Below, piece by piece: positions 1-6,292 of a stretch of 12,113 bases of DNA; positions within the stretch are counted from its first letter, which is position 1, and every line of letters begins with the position of its first letter. Made by a program: the position numbers and the translations under genes. This stretch comes from JBHIAG01 sp046758465. Lineage in GTDB: Bacteria; Acidobacteriota; Terriglobia; Acidiferrales; 2-02-FULL-67-57. The DNA lies in the NCBI GenBank assembly GCA_046758465.1, contig JBHIAG010000067.1:1-12113 (forward strand), read 5' to 3'. A model generated the notes under the pieces. It ran no database searches and was not told where the DNA came from. It worked only from the letters and a program-made list of their open reading frames with translations.

Positions 1-11
1 TGGCAGCGAAA

Positions 12-103
12 GTTCAACCCCGTGGCTCCGGCCACGGGGCCCAGCGGCGGGAGCCCTGCCTGCGGCAGGCAGGCGCTGGGTTGAACGAGATTAGGACACT
101 ACC
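12..103. repeat. Structured dispersed repeat, copy A
   Basis: This non-coding element has a second copy at 4912-4989. Outer arms GTTCAAC (12-18) and GTTGAAC (80-86) are complementary and enclose two hairpins. Arm 1 is CCCCGTGGC (18-26) with GCCACGGGG (31-39). Arm 2 is CCAGCG (41-46) with CGCTGG (74-79), and it contains the perfect 19-nt palindrome CCTGCCTGC-G-GCAGGCAGG (55-73). A single-stranded tail containing ATTAGGACACT follows the closing arm, and the same tail follows copy B. The shape suggests a three-way junction. Both copies lie just beyond the 3' end of a minus-strand gene, here the rhomboid gene. It could be a REP-type element, an mRNA 3'-end structure or a non-autonomous mobile element. 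Confidence 0.75.
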
Positions 104-147
104 CATCGCGCTGGCGTCCTCACTGGGTTATTCACAAAACTGTCCCG

Positions 148-161
148 CAGGCAGGTGCCTG
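148..161. repeat. Small palindrome past the rhomboid stop codon
   Basis: CAGGCA (148-153) and TGCCTG (156-161) form a 6-bp stem around GG. The arms belong to the CAGGCA/TGCCTG family that recurs at 55-73, 8377-8414 and 9362-9377. It lies 10 nt beyond the rhomboid stop on the minus strand. It has no adjacent T-run, so a terminator role is doubtful. Confidence 0.4.
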
Positions 162-170
162 GGGGCTGGG

Positions 171-1079
171 CTAGCTGAGGGGGCGCAAATGGAGCATCGT
201 CATCGCCAAGCTGGCGAGGATGACAGCGGCGGAGCCCCAGCCCATCAGCCAGACGGTGAAGCGCTGGGCGGGGGTGGCGGGGCGGCGGTCGCTGACGATG
301 CGGCCGAGTGCCAGCCCGGTCAGCAGCCCGCCGAGGTGGGCGGCGTTGTCGATTCCCGGTAATAGCCCGATCACAAGGATAAAGATGGCCCAGCGGATGA
401 GTGCCGCGCGGTATTGGCTGGCGAAGCCGGACTGCTGGCTGAGGTAGGAGATGAGGATGCCGATAAGTCCCAACAGGGCGCCCGAGCAACCCACGCTGAA
501 GGCGTACAGCCCGCGCCACCAAGCGCTCACGATGAACCCCGCCACGCCGGCGACCAAGTAGAGGAAGAGGAAACGGCGCGAACCGAACAGCTCTTCCACC
601 TGGGGGCCTACGTGCCAGAGCACGAGAGAGTTGAAGCCGAAATGAAGGATACCGCCGTGGAGGAAGAGCGGCATCACCAGCCGCCAGTATTCGTGGAGAT
701 AGAAGATCCGCGGTCCCTCCATGGCCCCCAGCCGCCGCAACACGTTGGGGTGCATGCCTCCGAACAGTCCTGCGGGCCCGCCATCCAGGCGCTGGCTGAG
801 CATCCAGGCGACCAGGAAGAAGAACAGGTTGGCAAAGAGCAACGCGTAGGTAATCGGGGTTTCGGCGGGCAGGAGGGCATTGGCGATACGGCGCAAGCCG
901 GTGAAGGAGAGCGTGGCCATGCTGGCCCCGCAATGCGAGCAGCGTTTCTCCTGCGCACCTACGAGCAGGCCGCAGGCCGGGCAGAGACGCGGTTTGGGCT
1001 GGGCGGAGCGGGCAGCCATGAGCGCAGCCAACTGTTGCCGCCAGCGATCCAGGCGCCAGCGCCAGCGGGGCGACAGCAC
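171..1079 (-). CDS. Rhomboid intramembrane serine protease with N-terminal zinc ribbon
   Basis: This is a predicted polytopic inner-membrane protease that cleaves membrane proteins within the bilayer. The product is 302 residues from a GTG at 1079, preceded by AAGGAG (1091-1086) with a 6-nt spacer; the internal ATG at 1019 has no comparable ribosome-binding site. Residues 33-50 form a C-x2-C...C-x2-C zinc ribbon (CPAC, CSHC). The rhomboid core follows: hydrophobic helices from about 76, HGGILHFGFN (141-150) supplying the oxyanion-side His and Asn, the nucleophile Ser199 in GCSG (197-200), and the base His248 in NAAHLGG. The spacing of H146, N150, S199 and H248 closely parallels E. coli GlpG (H150, N154, S201, H254). 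GCSG replaces the commoner GASG but keeps the serine. The gene is divergent from rlpA. The open frame continues upstream antisense to rlpA, but nothing there looks like protein. The substrate is unknown. Confidence 0.9.
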   Translation of the reverse strand: MLSPRWRWRLDRWRQQLAALMAARSAQPKPRLCPACGLLVGAQEKRCSHCGASMATLSFTGLRRIANALLPAETPITYALLFANLFFFLVAWMLSQRLDGGPAGLFGGMHPNVLRRLGAMEGPRIFYLHEYWRLVMPLFLHGGILHFGFNSLVLWHVGPQVEELFGSRRFLFLYLVAGVAGFIVSAWWRGLYAFSVGCSGALLGLIGILISYLSQQSGFASQYRAALIRWAIFILVIGLLPGIDNAAHLGGLLTGLALGRIVSDRRPATPAQRFTVWLMGWGSAAVILASLAMTMLHLRPLS

Positions 1080-1085
1080 AGGAAG

Positions 1086-1091
1086 CTCCTT
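1086..1091 (-). promoter_or_regulatory. Ribosome-binding site that fixes the rhomboid GTG start
   Basis: Read on the minus strand this is AAGGAG, 6 nt before the GTG at 1079. It decides the start in favour of GTG over the in-frame ATG 60 nt further in. It overlaps the -35 hexamer of the divergent rlpA promoter by 2 nt. Confidence 0.7.
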
Positions 1092-1118
1092 GTCAGTATC
1101 GAGGTCGGCTCTTATAAT
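1090..1118 (+). promoter_or_regulatory. Sigma-70-type promoter of rlpA
   Basis: TTGTCA (1090-1095, five of six consensus bases) and a perfect TATAAT (1113-1118) are separated by exactly 17 nt. Transcription would start near 1125, giving a leader of about 22 nt before the rlpA GTG at 1147. This is the strongest promoter-like sequence in the window, and it sits in the 67-nt gap between the divergent rhomboid and rlpA genes. Confidence 0.75.
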
Positions 1119-1146
1119 ACCGGAAATTCTCTTTCTTCGGAGCGTC

Positions 1147-1836
1147 GTGCACGCAGCGAGAGGCAGGCGGGCTAACGTAGTGCTTCTGCTGGTGGTGGTG
1201 GTGGCGCTGGCGGCCCTCGGCGGCTGCCGGCGCAAAGCAGCGCCGCGCGCTCCAACGGATGTCCGCCTCCCCAGCATACGTACAGGCGAGAGCGAGACGG
1301 GACTCGCCTCCTGGTACGGCGACCCCTTCCACGGGCGGCCGACCGCCAGCGGGGAAATCTTCGACAAGCGAAAGTTCACTGCCGCGCACCGGACGTTGCC
1401 CTTCCACACCTGGGTGCGCGTCACCAACCTGGAAAACAGCCGCTTCACCACGGTGCGCATCAACGACCGCGGGCCGTTCATCCAAGGGCGCATCATTGAC
1501 CTCTCGCAAGCAACCGCGCAGGCGCTCGCCATGGTGGGCGCCGGGACGGCGCTGGTGCGGCTCGACGTCATCCAGAAGCCGGATGGTGAGCCGAGCCCGC
1601 ACGCCCGCTACGCGGTGCAAGTGGGTGCGTTCCTGGTGCGGGAAAACGCCGAACGGCTGCGCCGCAGCCTGGCCAAAGACTTCCGCAATGTTTCCATCGA
1701 AAGCTACGACGCCCCGGACGGCCGCTACTTCCGCGTGCGGGTCGGGCGCACTTCCGAAGACGAGGCCTTTCGCCTGGCGGCGCGCCTGCAGCGGCAGGCG
1801 AATGTAAGCGAACCCTTTGTGGTGCGACTCAACTAG
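1147..1836 (+). CDS. rlpA: RlpA-family septal lipoprotein, lytic transglycosylase-like, with SPOR domain
   Basis: RlpA proteins are outer-membrane lipoproteins. Characterised members cleave denuded peptidoglycan glycan strands at division septa. The GTG at 1147 gives 229 residues and follows GGAG; a GTG at residue 12 is the alternative. Residues 1-26 are a basic then very hydrophobic signal peptide ending in the lipobox LGGC, with Cys27 as the lipidated residue. The double-psi beta-barrel domain spans about 50-142, with GLASWYG (52-58), AAHRTLP and NDRGPF. His81 and Asp107 are 26 residues apart, as are the catalytic His131 and Asp157 of Pseudomonas aeruginosa RlpA. A SPOR domain (about 154-228) starting RYAVQVGAF should bind denuded glycan at the division site. 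The -3 to -1 lipobox fit is good, so outer-membrane anchoring is likely. A near-consensus promoter lies directly upstream. Confidence 0.93.
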   Translation: MHAARGRRANVVLLLVVVVALAALGGCRRKAAPRAPTDVRLPSIRTGESETGLASWYGDPFHGRPTASGEIFDKRKFTAAHRTLPFHTWVRVTNLENSRFTTVRINDRGPFIQGRIIDLSQATAQALAMVGAGTALVRLDVIQKPDGEPSPHARYAVQVGAFLVRENAERLRRSLAKDFRNVSIESYDAPDGRYFRVRVGRTSEDEAFRLAARLQRQANVSEPFVVRLN

Positions 1837-1843
1837 GGACTCG

Positions 1844-1859
1844 GGTGGCACGGGCCACC
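1844..1859. repeat. Hairpin between rlpA and the HIT gene
   Basis: GGTGGC (1844-1849) and GCCACC (1854-1859) pair around a 4-nt loop, ACGG. It lies 7 nt after the rlpA stop and 19 nt before the HIT start. No T-run follows, so it may mark mRNA processing or be a small repeat; it is not a clear terminator. Confidence 0.4.
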
Positions 1860-1878
1860 GGGAAGGCAGGTGCCGGCT

Positions 1879-2223
1879 ATGGCGAAGGAGTGTTTGTTCT
1901 GCCGCATCGTCAACAAAGAAATCTCCTCGAAGCTCGTGCACGAAGACGAGCGCGCCGTGGCCTTCGAGGACATGAACCCGCAGGCACCTACCCACATCCT
2001 GGTGGTGCCGCGGAAGCACTTGGCGGCGCTGAGTGCGGCCACGCCGGAGGATGCCGAACTCCTCGGCCACTTGCAGTTGGTGGCCGCCAAGCTGGCACAC
2101 GCGCGCGAGTTGGAGAGCGGGTATCGGGTTGTCATCAACAACGGGCGCGGCGCCGGCCAGTCGGTCTTTCATCTGCACCTGCACCTGCTGGGCGGCCGAG
2201 GGATGCGCTGGCCACCGGGGTAA
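1879..2223 (+). CDS. HIT-family nucleotide-binding hydrolase (histidine triad protein)
   Basis: This is a small cytoplasmic member of the Hint branch of the HIT superfamily. Such enzymes hydrolyse nucleoside phosphoramidates and related nucleotide conjugates. The ATG at 1879 follows AGGTG by 6 nt and gives 114 residues, the usual size for the family; a GTG at 1870 is in frame but less likely. The histidine triad HLHLHLL is at residues 98-104, with His98, His100 and His102. Cys5 and Cys8 (CLFC), with downstream histidines, form the structural zinc site seen in many bacterial members. THILVVPRKH (38-47) and the INNGRGAGQS stretch (86-95) are characteristic nucleotide-site segments. It lies 42 nt after rlpA and may be cotranscribed, though no functional link is evident. 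The physiological substrate is not known. Confidence 0.92.
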   Translation: MAKECLFCRIVNKEISSKLVHEDERAVAFEDMNPQAPTHILVVPRKHLAALSAATPEDAELLGHLQLVAAKLAHARELESGYRVVINNGRGAGQSVFHLHLHLLGGRGMRWPPG

Positions 2224-2270
2224 GAAGAGGCAAAGGAAGCAAACAGTCCTCTTCTGGGCCTCGGTACGCC

Positions 2271-2330
2271 CTCTGTGCGTCTGTATGCGTTCCTATCCGT
2301 TCCTATCCGTTCCGAAGCGTTCCCGTGCGT
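2271..2330. repeat. Six-unit degenerate tandem decamer
   Basis: Six consecutive 10-nt units each end in CGT: CTCTGTGCGT, CTGTATGCGT, TCCTATCCGT (twice), TCCGAAGCGT and TCCCGTGCGT. The array fills half of the 120-nt gap between the converging HIT and M1 genes. The period is close to one DNA helical turn. It encodes no plausible protein, and no terminator hairpin is seen beside it. Confidence 0.75.
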
Positions 2331-2343
2331 CTGGTACCGCCCC

Positions 2344-4794
2344 TTATTCGATAATGCAGAGGACAGTCTGGTAGGGGTCGAGGACGACGCGGTCGGGCCG
2401 CGTGGGTGTGTCGAAGGCAAAGGAGGTTTCAGGGCTGCCGACCACCACCCGGCCGAGGAGGCGGAGCTGGTTGCCCGTGCGCGCGTACACCGGTAGGGGC
2501 ATTGCGAACAGGTCGGAGACACCGCGCTGGGTGATGGTGCCGGTAACGCGAAAGCCCCCGCCCCGCCGCCGCTCGCTGCGTGTGCGCAGGCGATAGCGCG
2601 GGATGCCGGTATCGTTCACCCATTGCTCAAAGAACCAGTCGAGTCGGCCGGTCTCTTCGAGGTCGGCGCTTGGAGGCATCCGACTTTCCGCCCACGCCTG
2701 GAGCGCGGCGGTGCTCAAGAGTTTGTCGCCATAGTCGGCGGCGAGGTCGCGCAGCAACTGGAAAAAGACTTTGTCCGACAGCAAGTGGCGCAGCATGTGC
2801 AGCACCCACGCACCCTTGGGATAGACCAGGCGCTCGTAGGCAAACGGGGAGAGCGAGGAATTGAGGCGGCGTCCCAGCGCCAGAGGTCCGGCGGCCTCCC
2901 AGGGCTGGCCGTCTGGGTGCTTCGCCAGCAGGTCGTCGCGGTAACGTCGGAGCCACTGCTGGAGGGCCGCGGCGCCCTTGGGCTTGCTCTCGAGGTAGAG
3001 AAGGCTGGAGTAGGTGGCCAGCGCTTCGACGAGCCATTGATCGCGGTAGCTGCCGACCCGCACACGGTTGCCCCACCACTGGTGGGCGGTTTCGTGCGCC
3101 GGCACGAGACCTGAGAAGTGTTCGCGCGAGCGCTCGCTCAGGCCCAAGCGTGCCTGCGCCTCGCCGCGCAAGAAGGTAAAGGTGGAAAGATAGAGCAGGC
3201 CGGGATAGCCCTGCCCCAGGCGGCCCGGGATTTGCGAGACATTGAGCTGCGGGTAGGGAAAGGGCCCAAAGCGCGCAACGAAAAAGTCCAGCGCCTGCCC
3301 CACCTCCTCGCCCACCTGTTCGATCAAGGCCGCAGGGCGCGGTGGCGGCGGGCTGGGCGGCGGCAAAACCAGTTCCGGGATGCGGGGTCGCGCCCTGCCG
3401 GGAATCCCCGGCGGAGGCCTGAGCGGCTCGGTTGGTGCAGACGGTGGGGAAGCCAGCGGGCGGGCGAGCGCCGGTTCCAACTGCTGGTTGGCGTGCACAC
3501 TGATGGGAATGCCGTTGTGGACGCGCTGGTGGCTTTCGTAGGCTCCGAGGTTGAAGCCAGCGAAGGAAAGGGGGAGCTCGCTCACCCAACGGCTCCAGCG
3601 CCAGTCGCCCTCCTCCACCTCCCCCCTGCGGGTGCCACTGGCCACTAGAGCCAGCGCGCGCGGATAACGGAACTCCATCTTGAATGGCGCCGGCCAGGGC
3701 GAATCCAGGCTGGGATACCAGATGCCGCGCGCGCCGACGTAGAGGACGCCATTGCCGAGGTCGGAGATCACCCGGCCGCGGTAGCGGAAGCGCAAGGTCT
3801 GGAGACGCTCGGTCAGGAGCGGTTCGGGCACCACCACCACCACATGGTCGCTGCCCCAGGTGCGAAGCTGTTCCGGGCTGAGGGTTTCGTTCTGGAAGAA
3901 CGGCAGCGGGTTGCCCGCCCCGTCGCTCACTTCCTGCACCTGGAGAAGGCGCGACAACTCAAACACCACTACACGGTCGCCCGCAGTGCCGGCGCGGAAA
4001 CGCACTTCGGTGGTGCCTGCGAGCGAGTGGTCATGCTGAATCGTGGTCTGGATGCGGTAGGATGCGACCTGGCCCGCCAGGGCTTTGGCCGACTCGCTGC
4101 GCGTTTCGCGAGCGAATGAACACCAGATGTCATAGTAGGGGCGGTCGTTGCGCCAGCGGGTTTGCCCGAGCAGAACTTCCTCCTCCAGGCGGTCGTCCAG
4201 CAGGGCGTCAAAGAGTCCCACGCGGCGGCTGGTGATGCCGGCGTAGAAATAGGGTTGCGGGTTGCGGCTGACCAGGTCGGCCAGGATGCGCACCGAGTGG
4301 CGGGGATTGAACGCTTGCACCACTCCCTCCCACTCGGCAATCAGTTCCGGCACGTGCGTGGGCGTGCCGCGGCCAGCTTGGATTTGGGCGCGCCACTCGG
4401 CTTCGGTGGCGTCGGTGAAGCGAAAATAGACGCTGCTGAAGCTCTCGGCCAGGATGGGCGACCCGGTGAACTTGGCCAGTTGCCGGCGCTCACTTTCGGC
4501 GGGCGGCATCACCAAAATGTGCCCTTCGCCCACAAACAGGGCACCGGTGACCATGCCGGCCACCGGCTGGAAGAAGACCAGGGTGCCGTGTGTCAGCTCC
4601 ACCCGCAGGGCGTCGCGCCGCAGGTAGAGCTCCTTGACCCGATAGGCCGCCTCGGGGTCGAGCGCCACGCGGTGCAGCTCTTCCACCAGCTCGCGCGCAG
4701 CGCTAGGCTCGCCCGTTGCTTGCGCAGGCGCAGGGAGGGCAGTGGCGAGTGCCAGCGCCAGCAGCAGTCCGCAGTGCAGCGAGCAGAATCGCAT
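2344..4794 (-). CDS. Secreted M1-like (gluzincin) metallopeptidase
   Basis: This is a predicted exported zinc peptidase of the M1 aminopeptidase type, 816 residues from the ATG at 4794. That start was chosen because it begins a signal peptide: MRF, a hydrophobic run to about residue 20, then a likely Ala-x-Ala cleavage at APAQA. A GTG (4803) or ATG (4845) upstream is in frame. A beta-rich N-terminal part runs to about 440, followed by a proline-rich linker (about 445-490) and the catalytic domain. HETAH (567-571) and Glu590, 18 residues later, give the zinc ligands and the general base. The expected catalytic Tyr lies in YPKGA. Where aminopeptidases carry GAMEN, 36-40 residues before the zinc site, this protein has GQGYPG (527-532), so aminopeptidase specificity is uncertain. 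It probably acts in the periplasm or outside the cell. Confidence 0.85.
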   Translation of the reverse strand: MRFCSLHCGLLLALALATALPAPAQATGEPSAARELVEELHRVALDPEAAYRVKELYLRRDALRVELTHGTLVFFQPVAGMVTGALFVGEGHILVMPPAESERRQLAKFTGSPILAESFSSVYFRFTDATEAEWRAQIQAGRGTPTHVPELIAEWEGVVQAFNPRHSVRILADLVSRNPQPYFYAGITSRRVGLFDALLDDRLEEEVLLGQTRWRNDRPYYDIWCSFARETRSESAKALAGQVASYRIQTTIQHDHSLAGTTEVRFRAGTAGDRVVVFELSRLLQVQEVSDGAGNPLPFFQNETLSPEQLRTWGSDHVVVVVPEPLLTERLQTLRFRYRGRVISDLGNGVLYVGARGIWYPSLDSPWPAPFKMEFRYPRALALVASGTRRGEVEEGDWRWSRWVSELPLSFAGFNLGAYESHQRVHNGIPISVHANQQLEPALARPLASPPSAPTEPLRPPPGIPGRARPRIPELVLPPPSPPPPRPAALIEQVGEEVGQALDFFVARFGPFPYPQLNVSQIPGRLGQGYPGLLYLSTFTFLRGEAQARLGLSERSREHFSGLVPAHETAHQWWGNRVRVGSYRDQWLVEALATYSSLLYLESKPKGAAALQQWLRRYRDDLLAKHPDGQPWEAAGPLALGRRLNSSLSPFAYERLVYPKGAWVLHMLRHLLSDKVFFQLLRDLAADYGDKLLSTAALQAWAESRMPPSADLEETGRLDWFFEQWVNDTGIPRYRLRTRSERRRGGGFRVTGTITQRGVSDLFAMPLPVYARTGNQLRLLGRVVVGSPETSFAFDTPTRPDRVVLDPYQTVLCIIE

Positions 4795-4838
4795 CCACCT
4801 CACTCTAGCAAGGCTCTCCAGGAACAGCAAGTCTGCCT

Positions 4839-4866
4839 CCCGCAAAGTGGTGCCCTAGTTTGCGGG
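4839..4866. repeat. Inverted repeat upstream of the M1 peptidase
   Basis: CCCGCAAA (4839-4846) and TTTGCGGG (4859-4866) form a perfect 8-bp stem with a 12-nt loop, 45-72 nt upstream of the peptidase start at 4794. It could be an operator, an mRNA leader hairpin or another dispersed palindrome. No promoter elements clear enough to choose between these are visible. Confidence 0.45.
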
Positions 4867-4897
4867 AAAGTGGTTGCGCGGCCTGCAAACTGGCCAG

Positions 4898-4912
4898 CCC
4901 CGCTCTGCGGGG
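4898..4912. repeat. Short GC hairpin abutting repeat copy B
   Basis: CCCCGC (4898-4903), loop TCT, GCGGGG (4907-4912). It touches the first base of repeat copy B. A related motif, CTGCTCTGCGGG, lies inside arm 2 of copy B, so this may be a flanking part of the same element. Confidence 0.45.
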
Positions 4913-4989
4913 TTCAACCCCGTGGCTCCTGCCACGGGGCCCAGCGATCCTGCTCTGCGGGACTGAGTTGAACGAAATTAGGACACTGC
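4912..4989. repeat. Structured dispersed repeat, copy B
   Basis: This is the second copy of the element at 12-103. The outer arms are GTTCAAC (4912-4918) and GTTGAAC (4967-4973). Arm 1, CCCCGTGGC/GCCACGGGG, is identical to copy A except for one loop base. Arm 2 differs in sequence but still pairs: TCCTGC, loop TCT, GCGGGA, with one T-G pair. The ATTAGGACACT tail is conserved. The 230-nt gap between the M20 and M1 genes consists largely of this copy and the hairpins beside it. It lies 35 nt past the M20 stop on the minus strand, matching the position of copy A relative to the rhomboid gene. Confidence 0.75.
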
Positions 4990-5024
4990 CTCCCACAGCG
5001 ACGACAAGAAGTGGAAGCGCAGGG

Positions 5025-6185
5025 CTAGAGTCTCAGCAGCAGACCCGCCAGTAGGGCCGCGCGTTCGGCCAGCGAACTCACCTGCACGTACTCGTTGGGG
5101 GAATGGGCGTGGGCACCAACGCCGCCCAGGCCGTCGAGCGTGGGAATGCCGAGGGCAGCGGTGAGGTTGCCGTCGGAGCCTCCGCCTACCGACGTTTCGC
5201 CAAGCCGCACACCGAGTTGGCGGGCAAGGCGCTGGGCCTCGCGGAAGAGTGCAACGACTTGGGCGGTGCGCTCGAGCGGCGGCCGGGCCGACACCCGGCG
5301 TAGTTCCAGCCGTGCGCCACGCAACACCGGCCGCAGGGCCTGGAGCCGACGCTCCACGCGCTGTTGGTCAGCGCGCCGGACGGCCCGGACGTCAAACCGC
5401 GCCCGTGCCTCGGCGGCCACGACGTTGGTGCGCGTGCCACCTGCGATGACGCCGACGTTCACTGTGAGGCCGCGGCGGGAATCGGCCAGGCGAACGATGC
5501 GGGGGATCTGGTGGGCCAATTCCAATGTCGCGCTCACGCCTTTTTCCGGGTCAAGGCCGGCGTGGGCGGCGCGTCCGTGCACGATGAGTTCGTACTCGGC
5601 CACGCCTTTGCGGGCGGTCTTGAGGGCGCCCTCGGCGCCGGCGGCGGGCTCAAGCACCAGCACGGCATCGCTCCGGCGGGCTTCGCGCTCGATGATCGGC
5701 CGGCTGGCAGCGCTGCCGATTTCTTCATCGCTCGTGTAGAGGAAAACAAGTTTGCGGGCGGGCGCGAGGTGCAGGGCGTGCAGGGCATCCACGGCGGCCA
5801 GGCCAATCACGATGCCGCTTTTCATGTCGAAGGCGCCCGGGCCGTAGGCGCGGCCGCGGCGCAGGCGGAAGGGCATGCGGGGGAGCGTGCCGCGGTCATA
5901 GACCGTGTCGAGGTGGCCGAGGACGAGCAGTTGTCCGCGCGCTTGTCGAAAGGAGAGCTCGGCGCGCAGCAAATCACCGCGCTCGCTCTGGCGGAGGAGT
6001 TGCACGCGGGCGCCGCGGCGGCGCCACTCGCGCGCCAGGTAGCGTGCCAGCCGGTCCACGGCGGCCTTGTCGTGGCTGGGCGATTCCCTCTCGACCAGGG
6101 TGCGCAGCAGCCGCAACCACGCGGGGGCGTGCCCGCGCAGGTGAGCGTGGAGCGCGGCGAGTTGGTTGGCAGGGCGTTGTGCCAT
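5025..6185 (-). CDS. M20-family zinc carboxypeptidase, glutamate carboxypeptidase (CPG2) type
   Basis: This is a predicted di-zinc hydrolase that releases C-terminal residues from peptides or N-acyl amino acids. It has 386 residues and no signal peptide, so it is probably cytoplasmic. Ligand and catalytic positions are all visible: His91 in GHLDTV, Asp120 in GAFDMKSG, catalytic Glu154 and Glu155 in SDEEIGS, Glu179 in LEPA, and His361 in HSPNEYV. The first five sit exactly 21 residues before their counterparts in Pseudomonas CPG2 (H112, D141, E175, E176, E200). The dimerisation (lid) domain lies between roughly 195 and 300, with HAGLDPEKGVSA near its start. The ATG at 6185 has only a weak ribosome-binding site; no better in-frame start precedes it. 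The gene is divergent from fabZ. Substrate specificity cannot be read from the sequence. Confidence 0.88.
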   Translation of the reverse strand: MAQRPANQLAALHAHLRGHAPAWLRLLRTLVERESPSHDKAAVDRLARYLAREWRRRGARVQLLRQSERGDLLRAELSFRQARGQLLVLGHLDTVYDRGTLPRMPFRLRRGRAYGPGAFDMKSGIVIGLAAVDALHALHLAPARKLVFLYTSDEEIGSAASRPIIEREARRSDAVLVLEPAAGAEGALKTARKGVAEYELIVHGRAAHAGLDPEKGVSATLELAHQIPRIVRLADSRRGLTVNVGVIAGGTRTNVVAAEARARFDVRAVRRADQQRVERRLQALRPVLRGARLELRRVSARPPLERTAQVVALFREAQRLARQLGVRLGETSVGGGSDGNLTAALGIPTLDGLGGVGAHAHSPNEYVQVSSLAERAALLAGLLLRL

Positions 6186-6256
6186 GTGCGCACCGTGCGG
6201 GCAGGCCCACGCCTCCGGCGGGGCAAGCTATCCTAGCTGAGCCTCTGCAATTCGTC

Positions 6257-6262
6257 TATAAT
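6257..6262 (+). promoter_or_regulatory. Probable -10 element for the fabZ-lpxA-lpxI operon
   Basis: A perfect TATAAT lies 30 nt before the fabZ ATG, in the 107-nt gap between the divergent M20 and fabZ genes. No good -35 hexamer is found 16-18 nt upstream (TAGCTG at 17 nt), so this is either a weak or activator-dependent promoter or chance. Confidence 0.45.
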
Positions 6263-6292
6263 CGAGCGACTTGCGGGGAGCACAGGCAGCCG

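Noticed and set aside
1114..1119. TATTAT read on the minus strand as a -10 element for the rhomboid gene.
   Set aside because: It is the complement of the rlpA TATAAT region, and no -35 hexamer matching more than two consensus bases is found 16-18 nt upstream.
414..1175. Plus-strand open frame of 253 codons opposite the rhomboid gene.
   Set aside because: It is composition-driven and acidic, without motifs, and the opposite strand has a complete rhomboid active site.
1080..1571. The rhomboid reading frame stays open for 164 more codons upstream.
   Set aside because: It is antisense to the well-supported rlpA gene, has no family-like sequence, and a good ribosome-binding site precedes the GTG at 1079.
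2271..2330. The decamer array considered as a CRISPR.
   Set aside because: The units are 10 nt, contiguous and without spacers; no cas genes are nearby.
4162..4971. Plus-strand open frame of 269 codons.
   Set aside because: It is antisense to the M1 peptidase and runs into repeat copy B; its translation shows no recognisable domain.
5364..6236. Long plus-strand open frame of 290 codons.
   Set aside because: It lies entirely opposite the M20 gene, whose catalytic residues are all conserved; GC-rich DNA gives long antisense frames.
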